Of a DNA stretch of 6,952 nucleotides, positions 1-6,932 are shown in pieces. The position numbers and the translations under genes were made by a program. Origin of the DNA: an uncultured Lutibacter sp. (lineage in GTDB: Bacteria; Bacteroidota; Bacteroidia; Flavobacteriales; Flavobacteriaceae); assembly GCA_913061425.1 (NCBI GenBank), contig CAJXUO010000074.1, forward strand, positions 1 to 6,952, read 5' to 3'. How positions within the stretch are numbered: position 1 is the first letter of the stretch; the number at the start of each line of letters is the position of its first letter. Below the pieces are notes generated by a model. It did no database searches. It was not told the origin of the DNA and was given only the letters and a program-made list of their open reading frames with translations.

Positions 1-675
1 ATTATCTAAGAACATCTTATCATGCGAAACTAACATTACAGCACCTGTATAATTCTTTAAGAAATTTTCTAACCAAATAATAGATTCAATATCTAAATGG
101 TTCGTTGGCTCATCCAACAATAAAATGTCGTTTTTTTGAAGTAATAATTTCGCTAATTCTATTCTCATTCGCCAACCTCCAGAAAAAGTATCTGTTAGTT
201 TATCAAAATCTTCTCTTTGGAATCCTAATCCTTGTAAAATTTTCTCAGTATCTCCTTTATAATTATATCCTCCTAATAATTCAAAGCGATGTGTTAAATC
301 AGTCATGTCATTGATCAACTCAGTATAAGAATCACTCTCATAATCTGTACGTTCAACCAATTCTTGATTCACTTTATCAAGTTTTCTTTCAATTTCTTTT
401 ATTTCAGTAAACGCTTCGTAAGCCTCATCTAAAATAGTTCTACCCTCAACAAAATCAATATCTTGACGTAAAAAACCGATTCTTACACCTTTCTCAAATG
501 CCATCGTTCCAGTATTATACTCAAGATCTTGAGATATTACTTTAAGCAATGTGGATTTTCCGGCTCCATTTTTCCCAACAAGACCAACTCTATTACCTCC
601 GTTTAGTCTAAAGGTGATTCCTGAAAATAGATCTTCACCAGAAAATGAAACGGTTAAATTATGAATGTTTAACAT
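1..675 (-). CDS. ABC-F family ATPase, N-terminal part (runs off left edge)
   Basis: The open frame starts at ATG 675-673 and stays open for 225 codons to the window edge, so only the first ATP-binding cassette is visible. Seen: Walker A GKNGAGKST (residues 34-42), a charged arm-like insertion (about 84-140), the ABC signature FSGGW (164-168), Walker B ILLLDEPTNHLD (184-195) with catalytic Glu189, and switch His218 in SHD. There is no transmembrane segment ahead of the cassette. The signature followed by DEPTNHLD is typical of soluble ABC-F proteins, which have two cassettes in one chain and act on the ribosome in translation or antibiotic protection, not transport. Family members usually have about 530-650 residues, so more than half should lie beyond the edge. 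The subfamily cannot be settled without the linker and second cassette. It is divergent from the DUF983 gene, with a 76-bp shared upstream region. Confidence 0.93.
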   Translation of the reverse strand, partial: MLNIHNLTVSFSGEDLFSGITFRLNGGNRVGLVGKNGAGKSTLLKVISQDLEYNTGTMAFEKGVRIGFLRQDIDFVEGRTILDEAYEAFTEIKEIERKLDKVNQELVERTDYESDSYTELINDMTDLTHRFELLGGYNYKGDTEKILQGLGFQREDFDKLTDTFSGGWRMRIELAKLLLQKNDILLLDEPTNHLDIESIIWLENFLKNYTGAVMLVSHDKMFLDN

Positions 676-715
676 GAATTGTAATAATTGTTATGGATTA
701 ATTAAAATGAAAAAT

Positions 716-733
716 TTACTTTTGCAAAAGTAA
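716..733. promoter_or_regulatory. 18-bp palindrome with back-to-back divergent -7 boxes
   Basis: TTACTTTTGCAAAAGTAA is a perfect inverted repeat between the divergent ABC-F and DUF983 genes. It contains TACTTTTG on the plus strand (717-724) and the same box on the minus strand (732-725), and the two abut exactly. Both match the Bacteroidota sigma-A -7 consensus TAnnTTTG. Inferred start sites would be near 728 (leader of about 24 nt to DUF983) and near 721 (leader of about 46 nt to the ABC-F gene). No TTG lies at the ideal 19-nt spacing on either strand; the nearest are 26 nt (plus, 688-690) and 24 nt (minus, 759-757) away. A dimeric repressor site is an alternative or additional reading. Confidence 0.55.
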
Positions 734-751
734 TCTATTTTTAATTTTATT

Positions 752-1138
752 ATGTTCAAAAAAGGCACGAAACTTCACAGTATATTCAACAATAAATGTC
801 CAAAATGTCATGAAGGTGCTTTTTTTGTAGAAAAAGGCTTCTATAAACTCAAAAACTTAACGAAAATACATGAGAACTGTAGCCGTTGTAATTTGAAATA
901 TATGATGGAACCTTCCTTCTTTTTTGGTGCAATGTTTGTAAATTATGCTTTAACTGTTGCCATTGGTGTTGCAACTTTTGTTATTTCAAAAGTAATTTTA
1001 GGTTTAACTGTAAATCAGAGTCTTGTTTCAATCATTGCAGCTCTAATTTTATTTACACCTGTAGGTTTAAAATTAGCTCGATTGATTTGGATAAATATTT
1101 TTGTGAGTTATGACAAAAAGTTTGATAAAAAGAACTAA
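752..1138 (+). CDS. DUF983 family membrane protein with two CxxC pairs
   Basis: This is a 128-residue protein of unknown function. Seen: Cys16-Pro-Lys-Cys19 followed by HEGAFF, and Cys43-Ser-Arg-Cys46, together resembling a four-cysteine zinc-ribbon-like site. Then come YMMEPSFFFGAMFVNYA (50-66), a hydrophobic stretch at about 57-79, a second at about 90-112, and a lysine-rich tail. This arrangement of N-terminal CPxC, CxxC, an EPSFFxGAM-like motif and two membrane helices matches DUF983, whose biochemical role is not established. Metal binding is an inference from the cysteine spacing. The first ATG sits about 24 nt after the predicted transcription start, with an A/T-rich leader and no Shine-Dalgarno sequence, as usual in Bacteroidota. 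The stop codon overlaps that of the convergent oxidoreductase gene. Confidence 0.88.
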   Translation: MFKKGTKLHSIFNNKCPKCHEGAFFVEKGFYKLKNLTKIHENCSRCNLKYMMEPSFFFGAMFVNYALTVAIGVATFVISKVILGLTVNQSLVSIIAALILFTPVGLKLARLIWINIFVSYDKKFDKKN

Positions 1139-2178
1139 TCGTTAAATCGATTGATATTTATTTCTTTCCGCAGTTCTAAACCGTTTTCAAGATGATCATA
1201 CAGTTCTGCAGCAACTGTTGGCGCAATCATTACTCCACGTGTTCCCAATCCGTTTAAAACAATTAATTGCGAATACTTATTATGAACTCCAATCAAAGGC
1301 CTTCTATCTCTTACTGTTGGTCTAATTCCCGCAACATGCCCAACCACTTTATAAGGAACGTTAATAATGGTGTTCAATTTATTAATCAATTCGTTTTTTG
1401 CTTTTTCAGTAGGCGTACTTGTTGTATCGTCCCAATTAAACGTTGCACCAATTTTGTATAAATCATCACCAAGTGGCATTATAAAAACCGCTGATTTTAA
1501 AACAAAATCTATTTCCAATTCAGGCGCATGAATAGTAATCATTTCACCTTTAGCCTCTTCCATTGGTAGCGTTTTAAAAAAAGGATTTTTCTTAATTCCA
1601 AAACCTTCACAAAAAACTACTTTAGTTGCAGTTATGTCTTTGTATTCAACGTCTTCGTTCTCAAGATTAATAGCCTCATGATCGAATTTATCATAGATAA
1701 TTAAATTTTCTTTTTCTAAATACTTTCTATAATCATTCAATAAAGTCAATGTATCAACCCTTCCTGTTTTAGTCACATTACCATAACCAAACGGAGAATC
1801 AATTCCGTAGTATTTGTTTGTGACAACTTTAGGAATCAAATAATCAGACAATACAGGATTATCCGAAGCTACAAACCAATTATTTTGCTCTTCTATAGAA
1901 GTAAACAATCTAAAAATATCTACCTTATAATCATATGTACCTCCTAGCAGTTCTTCTAGTTCTTGATAAAAAGGCAACGCTTTTTCAAGTTGAGTTTCAG
2001 CATCCCAAACTGGTGTAAATCTTTTTAAAACAACTGGATTATACATTCCGCCTGCAACTTTAGACGAATGTTGTGAATTGTCTTCAAAAACTATAAACGT
2101 TTTATTGTGTTTTGTAAGTTCTCTTGAAAATGCAAGTCCTGCAAGTCCTAAACCAACAATGATGTAATCAACTTTCAT
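1135..2178 (-). CDS. FAD-dependent oxidoreductase, DAO (D-amino acid oxidase-like) family
   Basis: This 347-residue protein begins directly with an FAD-binding Rossmann fold: GLGLAG (9-14) after a short beta strand, and acidic Glu32 at the end of the second strand. It continues with AGGMYNPV (42-49), CEGFG (190-194), KGEMITI (210-216), GIRPTVRDRRPLIG (284-297) and the C-terminal FAD-contacting VLNGLGTRGVMIAP (307-320). This order is that of the DAO fold, shared by glycine oxidase, D-amino acid dehydrogenase and the MnmC oxidase domain. The length fits a stand-alone amine oxidase or dehydrogenase. The substrate cannot be read from the sequence. There is no signal peptide, so it is probably cytoplasmic. 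It follows gldN on the same strand, but an intrinsic terminator and its own candidate -7 box separate it from the gld operon. The ATG at 2178 is chosen because the Rossmann strand starts at residue 3. Confidence 0.88.
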   Translation of the reverse strand: MKVDYIIVGLGLAGLAFSRELTKHNKTFIVFEDNSQHSSKVAGGMYNPVVLKRFTPVWDAETQLEKALPFYQELEELLGGTYDYKVDIFRLFTSIEEQNNWFVASDNPVLSDYLIPKVVTNKYYGIDSPFGYGNVTKTGRVDTLTLLNDYRKYLEKENLIIYDKFDHEAINLENEDVEYKDITATKVVFCEGFGIKKNPFFKTLPMEEAKGEMITIHAPELEIDFVLKSAVFIMPLGDDLYKIGATFNWDDTTSTPTEKAKNELINKLNTIINVPYKVVGHVAGIRPTVRDRRPLIGVHNKYSQLIVLNGLGTRGVMIAPTVAAELYDHLENGLELRKEININRFND

Positions 2179-2182
2179 AGCT

Positions 2183-2191
2183 GCAAAAATA
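2183..2191 (-). promoter_or_regulatory. Candidate -7 promoter box of the oxidoreductase gene
   Basis: On the minus strand this reads TATTTTTGC, matching the Bacteroidota -7 consensus TAnnTTTG. Its final G lies only 5 nt before the ATG (2178), so transcription would start within a few bases of the start codon. No TTG was found 17-23 nt upstream. The site is downstream of the gld terminator, where a new promoter would be needed. Confidence 0.4.
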
Positions 2192-2247
2192 CTCTTTTAA
2201 TAATTGAGATTCTTAGTTAAAACTCCGAATAACATAATTTTTTACAT

Positions 2248-2274
2248 AAAAAAACTCCTTGAAAAATCAAGGAG
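2248..2274 (-). terminator. Intrinsic terminator of the gldKLMN operon
   Basis: On the minus strand an 8-bp perfect stem (CTCCTTGA / TCAAGGAG, arms 2274-2267 and 2262-2255) encloses a TTTT loop. It is followed immediately by seven T residues (2254-2248). It begins 27 nt after the gldN stop codon and lies before the oxidoreductase gene. This is the clearest terminator in the window. Confidence 0.85.
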
Positions 2275-2300
2275 CTTTATATTATAATTAATACATGGGA

Positions 2301-3209
2301 TTAATAATTCCACATATCAAGTTCTTTATTACGAATAGACTCTCTAATTCTATCAGATTCCAATACTTGGAATAATGCGTTTCCTTTTACATACTGTGTA
2401 ACATCTCTGTTTCCATAAATGTTTTCTTCACGATATATAATTGCACTATATCTTCTAGCATTGAACATGTGATCGAAAGAAATAGGATAGGCTGAGTTTT
2501 TTTCATTAAACACTTTCATACTATGTAAAATCTCACGAGCGCCTGGATACCAAACCCAAAAGAGTGGTAACTTTTCAGCAACATCTTCTAGTTCTTGTCT
2601 TCCTTTTGTTTGAACATCTGGAGCGATTGGAGCGATAGCAAGAATTCTTGCTTTCATTTCTCCTTGACGCTTATCAAAATACCAAAGACTCTTTACTTTA
2701 TACCCCTCTATATCGTGAGGTTTCAGTTCAGTTCTAGTAATGTATTCTTCAATGTTAGTATTTCCTGAATTCAATTCATCTTTACCAGCATCTGTTGTAT
2801 CAATTCTAAATAGTTTTGCTTGTATTTCCTTTTTAGTCAACTTAGTCGTAAAATATGAATCATCATAAATTTCAGTAAGTTGATCTCCTTGAACACCATT
2901 TAACAACGTTTTAAATAATGACTTTCTGTTAGGATCAGTACTATTTTCATGGATTGGATAATAATATGGTAGATTTAACCTTTCGTTCAAATCGATATAT
3001 TCCCATACCACTTTTGACCAAAGAATGTCTCTATCATCTACATAACCATATGGTAATGGCTTATCATTATCAGCGACTAATTGCTCTGCAGTTTTTTTCC
3101 CAATATCATCAGGAGTACCTGCATTTAGCAAATTAGCTTGCGCATTTACTGAGACAGTTAAAAGTACTGCTCCAAATAGCGCCACTAAATTTTTCCAATT
3201 CATCTTCAT
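2301..3209 (-). CDS. gldN: GldN, T9SS/gliding motility ring protein
   Basis: This 302-residue exported protein belongs to the GldN/PorN family. In the T9SS, GldN associates with the lipoprotein GldK to form the large periplasmic ring under the outer membrane and contacts the GldM stalk. Seen: basic MKMNWKN, a hydrophobic core (8-22) and a likely signal peptidase I site after VNA (23). Family-like stretches include DDRDILWSKVVWEYIDLNER (58-77), YYYPIH (82-87), SLWYFDKRQGEMKARILAIAP (174-194, with the key W176 and R188), PLFWVWYPGAREILH (215-229) and FDHMFNARRYSAIIYREEN (245-263). The mature protein has no cysteine. The start lies 16 nt after the gldM stop; a second ATG two codons in (3203) would give nearly the same product. 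It is the last gene of the operon, with a terminator directly behind it. No gldO paralogue follows, unlike in Flavobacterium johnsoniae. Confidence 0.96.
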   Translation of the reverse strand: MKMNWKNLVALFGAVLLTVSVNAQANLLNAGTPDDIGKKTAEQLVADNDKPLPYGYVDDRDILWSKVVWEYIDLNERLNLPYYYPIHENSTDPNRKSLFKTLLNGVQGDQLTEIYDDSYFTTKLTKKEIQAKLFRIDTTDAGKDELNSGNTNIEEYITRTELKPHDIEGYKVKSLWYFDKRQGEMKARILAIAPIAPDVQTKGRQELEDVAEKLPLFWVWYPGAREILHSMKVFNEKNSAYPISFDHMFNARRYSAIIYREENIYGNRDVTQYVKGNALFQVLESDRIRESIRNKELDMWNY

Positions 3210-3225
3210 TTTATTAATTTTTAAT

Positions 3226-4773
3226 TTATTGTATTTCGATACTTACTGCCGATGCATCTTTTACCTGTACGCCTGACACACCTACTAAACTCGATTTTAC
3301 ATCAAATATTGCAATAACATCTCCAACTCTTGCACCATTAATTGCGCTTTGAGCTTGTCCGTTCATTTTGCTACCGTTTACAGTAATTGTTGCTTTCCCA
3401 GGAACTTTCACTTTAAAACTCTTAACATTAAATTTTAAATCGAATAAGAAATCTGGTAATTCAACACGAACTGTTGTTTTTACTAAACTTGATTTTGGCA
3501 TTTTTACAAAACCTGATTCTTTACGAACCGTTGCCAATGGTTTAGGAATATCTTTAATTCTAAATGTTTGAGAACTACTCACTTTAAAACCATCTGACAA
3601 AGTACCAGAAGCTGTAATCTTAACCTCTTTTCCATTACCTGGAGTCATCATATATTTCCCAACTCCTGATATTTTTTTCAATCCTGGAGCAGATGCTTTT
3701 ACTAAATTATCTGGAATTCCAGGGATAGAAATTGTCATTGGGTTTGGTAAATTACGATACACAACATTCATTTTATCTGCAGCAATTACAGCACTATTAG
3801 GCTTTGGAACTACAGCATATGAACTTTCAAAATCAATTACTACATCTTCTCCACCTTCTTTAAAAGTAAATTGCCCTTTAATATCACGCTCTCCAACAGC
3901 TCCTGCAGGAAAACTTAAAATTGTCTCTCCATCTTTCATTGCGTCAGATGCTAGTTCTCTATTGTTAACAACAACTTTATCGGCTCTTAAGGTCTTATCT
4001 TTTCTACCTAATATAATTTTTCCTGTAAAATTTTCTCCAGAGAAAAAGGCTGTTTTATCTGGTACAACTATAGCTTCAAAATTTGTTAATGATGCTTCAA
4101 CCTTAAGCTTTCCAGCTAACATTGAAGATAACACTTCAGATTCAGTTGTTTTAACATCTGCTTGTAATTGCGTTAACTTTGTTAATGATGCCACTAAAGG
4201 GAATCCTTTATAATGGTAGTGTAACCAATCTACTTTATTACCATCTCTATTTGTAACTTCATTAGTTGAAAATTTTGTTTGTACATCGTCAGATATACTC
4301 TTCATGCCTGGATTTTCAGATAAAGTTTGAGTTACACCGCTTCTAAAAGCAGCAATTTTATCTAAAAATTCTTGACCTTCTGGTTTCAGTATATCTCCTT
4401 TGAAAAATTGTTGATCAAGGAAGTCTCCTTTATCCATAATTTCATAGTCTGTAGCATCATCTAACTTCTCAGTCATTTGACCTTTCAAATCTGCAATATA
4501 AGAGTTAAAAACATCTGCATAACCTGAGATTTGAGCTGCTTGATCTCTTAAAGGTTTATATTTTTCTGGTTGGTCTTGGGCTTGTTGCTCCAATCCAGCA
4601 AAAAATTGATTATTACGAACTGTTGCAGATTCGTTTGACTCTACCAGTTTTTCGTTCATTAAACCAAAAGCGGATAATACTTCTTTAGACATATTTAGTG
4701 CTAGCATAGCAATAAATATTAAGTACATAAGATTAATCATCTTCTGCCTTGGTGATAGTTTTCCTCCTGCCAT
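3226..4773 (-). CDS. gldM: GldM, rotary motor and periplasmic stalk protein of T9SS/gliding
   Basis: This 515-residue protein is close in length to F. johnsoniae GldM. Known role: a GldM dimer sits inside a GldL pentamer in the inner membrane. The long periplasmic part carries motion to the GldK/GldN ring and the adhesin track. Seen: a short cytoplasmic MAGGKLSPRQK with conserved Arg9, then one transmembrane helix (about 12-28). A mostly helical first periplasmic domain spans about 30-223. Three beta-rich domains follow, at about 224-322, 325-406 and 408-515, in the known D1-D4 order. No cysteine is present. The start at 4773 gives the characteristic MAGGKL opening. The gene lies 41 nt after gldL, behind an inverted repeat that ends next to its ATG, and 16 nt before gldN. 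No truncation or odd composition is visible. Confidence 0.97.
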   Translation of the reverse strand: MAGGKLSPRQKMINLMYLIFIAMLALNMSKEVLSAFGLMNEKLVESNESATVRNNQFFAGLEQQAQDQPEKYKPLRDQAAQISGYADVFNSYIADLKGQMTEKLDDATDYEIMDKGDFLDQQFFKGDILKPEGQEFLDKIAAFRSGVTQTLSENPGMKSISDDVQTKFSTNEVTNRDGNKVDWLHYHYKGFPLVASLTKLTQLQADVKTTESEVLSSMLAGKLKVEASLTNFEAIVVPDKTAFFSGENFTGKIILGRKDKTLRADKVVVNNRELASDAMKDGETILSFPAGAVGERDIKGQFTFKEGGEDVVIDFESSYAVVPKPNSAVIAADKMNVVYRNLPNPMTISIPGIPDNLVKASAPGLKKISGVGKYMMTPGNGKEVKITASGTLSDGFKVSSSQTFRIKDIPKPLATVRKESGFVKMPKSSLVKTTVRVELPDFLFDLKFNVKSFKVKVPGKATITVNGSKMNGQAQSAINGARVGDVIAIFDVKSSLVGVSGVQVKDASAVSIEIQ

Positions 4774-4820
4774 AATTAATTAGTTTTTAAGGGTGAATTG
4801 AGTTTTATTACTAATTAATT
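4774..4820 (-). repeat. Inverted repeat joining gldL stop and gldM start
   Basis: Arms 4820-4811 and 4783-4774 (minus strand AATTAATTAG and CTAATTAATT) are perfectly complementary over 10 bp with a 27-nt loop. The upstream arm contains the gldL stop codon, and the downstream arm abuts the gldM ATG. In the mRNA it could form a weak hairpin. Nine of the ten pairs are A-T, so chance in AT-rich DNA is a serious alternative. Confidence 0.4.
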
Positions 4821-5444
4821 TTTGTTCATTGCAGATAACATACCTCCGTAAACACCGTTCAATGAAGATAAATTAGTAGCCAATGATTCCATTTGCTCTT
4901 TTAATTTACTTGCGTTTTCAATAGACTCAGTATTTATTTCTGCTTGTCTTGAAGCACTTTCTACTTGTACTTGGTATAAACTATTTAAAGATTCCATTTG
5001 AGCTGCTGCTAATGACAATTGCTCACTATATCTATTAGTAGCTGCTATAGAATCTACTGCTGGCGCAAGATTTTCTGCTGCTCCACTAAAATTTCTGATG
5101 CCTTCCCCTAAACTTTGCATTAACCCTACATCTAGTTTAGCTTCTTCTAGCATATCATCTAATTTTTGTGAAAGTATTCCTTTTACATCGGCTTTGTCTT
5201 TTGATTTTCCACCTCCTAATTCAGGATATACTCTAGACCAATCTAAATCATCTTCTACAGGTTCAAAAGCAGAAAATGCAAAAATTACTGCTTCAGTTAT
5301 CAGACCAATTGCTAACATAACATTTCCAGTAAATGGTCCTATTTCATAATGAATAATTTTAAATAATGCTCCAATAATAACAACTGATGCTCCAAGACCA
5401 TAGGCCATGTTAAATATTTTCTTAATTGACTTTGATTGTGCCAT
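4815..5444 (-). CDS. gldL: GldL, inner-membrane proton-channel subunit of the T9SS/gliding motor
   Basis: This 209-residue protein matches GldL. Five copies surround a GldM dimer and couple proton flow to rotation. Seen: two transmembrane helices (about 11-30 and 38-60) joined by the conserved HYEIGPFTG turn (32-40), then EPVEDDLDW and a long cytoplasmic helical region (about 85-209) of coiled-coil character. Aligned from memory with F. johnsoniae GldL at an offset of +2, the motor residues are kept: Lys29 (K27), His32 (H30), Glu51 (E49, in the second helix) and Glu61 (E59). The C-terminal region carries QMESL twice (149-153 and 184-188), each followed by an SLN-x-x-Y motif. There is no signal peptide. 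The start is 64 nt after gldK and 41 nt before gldM, with an A/T-rich leader and no Shine-Dalgarno sequence. Confidence 0.97.
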   Translation of the reverse strand: MAQSKSIKKIFNMAYGLGASVVIIGALFKIIHYEIGPFTGNVMLAIGLITEAVIFAFSAFEPVEDDLDWSRVYPELGGGKSKDKADVKGILSQKLDDMLEEAKLDVGLMQSLGEGIRNFSGAAENLAPAVDSIAATNRYSEQLSLAAAQMESLNSLYQVQVESASRQAEINTESIENASKLKEQMESLATNLSSLNGVYGGMLSAMNKN

Positions 5445-5508
5445 AATTTTTAATTTTGATTTTAGGGTTTGATTTTTGTTAAAATATTTTTTTTTAGATA
5501 GGGCTTTC

Positions 5509-6873
5509 TTATGGGTTTAAATCAGTTCCAAGATAATCTTGTGCAGTTCTAAAGCCAATATAGCTTCTTGCAGAATCTGCATATTCCCAATCTCTTGAAC
5601 TAACTTCTAAAAAATATGCTACATCTTTCCATGAGCCTCCTCTAATTACTTTTCTATGATTTTTATTATCTTCCACATTAGGATTCATTGTAGAACCTAA
5701 ATAGTATGATGATTCATTATATGCTGTGTCTGTCCACTCTGAAACATTTCCAGCCATATTATAGAGTCCGTAGTCATTCGCATTATACGATTTTGCTTCA
5801 ACTGTATATAAAGCTCCATCAACTGCATAATCACCTCTTCTTGGTTTAAAGTTTGCTAAAAAGCATCCTCTATCACTTGTTGTGTAAGAACCTCCCCAAG
5901 GATATGTAGAGAATTCTAACCCACCACGAGCCGCATATTCCCATTCAGCTTCTGTAGCTAATCTATAATGAGGAACTGTTGCTAATCTTTTCTTCGTATT
6001 TAAATAATCGTTATTCTTTTTACTTCTCCAACTACAAAAAGCCTTTGCTTGATCCCAAGAAATACCAACTACTGGATAATCTTCATACGCTTGGTGATGA
6101 AAATAATCTTGGTGCATTGGATCATTATATGAATAATCAAAATCTTTAACCCATACTGTAGTATCTGGATAAACCTCTACAACACTATGTTTTATATAAT
6201 CTTTTCTATTTCCTTGTTTTCTTGCCGCAGCCTCTTTATCTAACCAAGAATAGCTGTATTTTAACTTCTCCGTTTTGATCATTCTCTTTCCATCAAAACT
6301 TTCTTCTATTGGAACGTACATTGAATCTACCATTACTTCGGTATAATACTCATCTGGAAAATCTGCTTTATCCCAAATTAATTCTTCGTCCCAATTCAAA
6401 GCACGGCCTTGAGTAGGTGAATTAATATCTCCAAGACCACCATACTTATCTAACATATACTTGTCATATGCTGTTGCATTTGTAGTATCTGCCGACTTAA
6501 ATTGGTAAGCAGCTAATGGAGATGCAGGATCTTCTGGATCTGAATATAAATCGGCCATTAAAGCTAATTCAGTTCTTACAACCGAATCTCTAACCCAAAC
6601 AACGAATTCTTTATATTCACTATTAGTAATTTCAGTCTCATCCATATAAAACGGACGAACTGTAACTGTTCTAGTTGGCGTATTTAATGCTCCTGAGATA
6701 TCTTCATCTTGTTTACCCATAGTAAACGATCCACCAGGAACTAATGTCATTCCAAACGGTTTTTCAGTATTCCATGTGCTCTTTGATTTTACTCCAACCA
6801 ATTGACCTCTGTCATTCTTCCCACAACTGTAAATCACTGCAGCAAGCAGTATGTATAATGATACTTTTTTCAT
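5509..6873 (-). CDS. gldK: GldK, outer-membrane lipoprotein of the T9SS/gliding ring
   Basis: This 454-residue protein is the GldK/PorK lipoprotein that forms the periplasmic ring with GldN. Seen: a lipoprotein signal peptide with lipobox IYSC and lipidated Cys17. The sulfatase-modifying factor (FGE-like) fold spans about 39-444: VPGGSFTMG (45-53), DETEITNSEYKEF (78-90), YPVVGISWDQAKAFCSW (266-282), RLATEAEWEYAARGG (304-318), GLYNMAGNVSEWT (369-381), RGGSW (411-415) and GFR (440-442). An insertion of about 170 residues (about 95-265) separates the second and third blocks, as in GldK homologues. Where true formylglycine-generating enzymes have their two copper-binding catalytic cysteines after GGS, this protein has Asp417 and Leu422, so it should be structural, not enzymatic. 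It is the first gene of the operon, with a candidate promoter 30 nt upstream. The last codons LNP and the TAA are intact. Confidence 0.97.
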   Translation of the reverse strand: MKKVSLYILLAAVIYSCGKNDRGQLVGVKSKSTWNTEKPFGMTLVPGGSFTMGKQDEDISGALNTPTRTVTVRPFYMDETEITNSEYKEFVVWVRDSVVRTELALMADLYSDPEDPASPLAAYQFKSADTTNATAYDKYMLDKYGGLGDINSPTQGRALNWDEELIWDKADFPDEYYTEVMVDSMYVPIEESFDGKRMIKTEKLKYSYSWLDKEAAARKQGNRKDYIKHSVVEVYPDTTVWVKDFDYSYNDPMHQDYFHHQAYEDYPVVGISWDQAKAFCSWRSKKNNDYLNTKKRLATVPHYRLATEAEWEYAARGGLEFSTYPWGGSYTTSDRGCFLANFKPRRGDYAVDGALYTVEAKSYNANDYGLYNMAGNVSEWTDTAYNESSYYLGSTMNPNVEDNKNHRKVIRGGSWKDVAYFLEVSSRDWEYADSARSYIGFRTAQDYLGTDLNP

Positions 6874-6902
6874 AATAAAATTTATCTCTTTCTAAATTTG
6901 CG

Positions 6903-6932
6903 TAAACTTAAAATTATTGTTGCTAATAACAA
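6903..6932 (-). promoter_or_regulatory. gldK: Candidate gldKLMN promoter
   Basis: On the minus strand TTG (6932-6930) is followed by exactly 19 nt and then TAAGTTTA (6910-6903). This matches the Bacteroidota pattern TTG-N19-TAnnTTTG with one mismatch, the final A in place of G. The inferred start near 6899 gives a leader of about 25 nt to the gldK ATG at 6873. The spacer holds a small inverted repeat, TTGTT-6-AACAA (6932-6917). Promoters further upstream, beyond the window, cannot be excluded. Confidence 0.45.

Noticed and set aside
105..314. Plus-strand open frame of 69 codons
   Set aside because: It lies wholly antisense to the ABC-F coding sequence, which has intact Walker A, signature and Walker B motifs. 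Its product is low-complexity hydrophobic sequence with no family motif.
1135..3209. The oxidoreductase as a fifth member of the gld operon
   Set aside because: The strand agrees, but the strong terminator at 2248-2274 and the candidate -7 box at 2183-2191 argue for a separate unit. The fold also has no known T9SS role.
3962..4213. Plus-strand open frame of 83 codons, and similar ones at 3368-3571, 2954-3136, 1267-1461 and 5098-5349
   Set aside because: Each is antisense inside a well-supported gene (gldM, gldN, oxidoreductase, gldL) and shows no recognisable domain.
5455..5476. Direct repeat TTTGATTTT, two copies in the gldK-gldL gap
   Set aside because: These are short AT-rich 9-mers in a low-complexity intergenic stretch. 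There is no promoter box or hairpin with them, so chance is the simplest explanation.
5445..5508. Possible internal promoter or attenuator in the 64-nt gldK-gldL gap
   Set aside because: I found no TAnnTTTG box and no stable stem followed by a T-run on the minus strand. The gap fits simple operon spacing.
6893..6901. Plus-strand TAAATTTGC, matching TAnnTTTG, upstream of gldK and pointing right
   Set aside because: There is no TTG at the expected spacing and no plus-strand gene visible before the edge. It could serve a gene beyond the window, but nothing here supports that.
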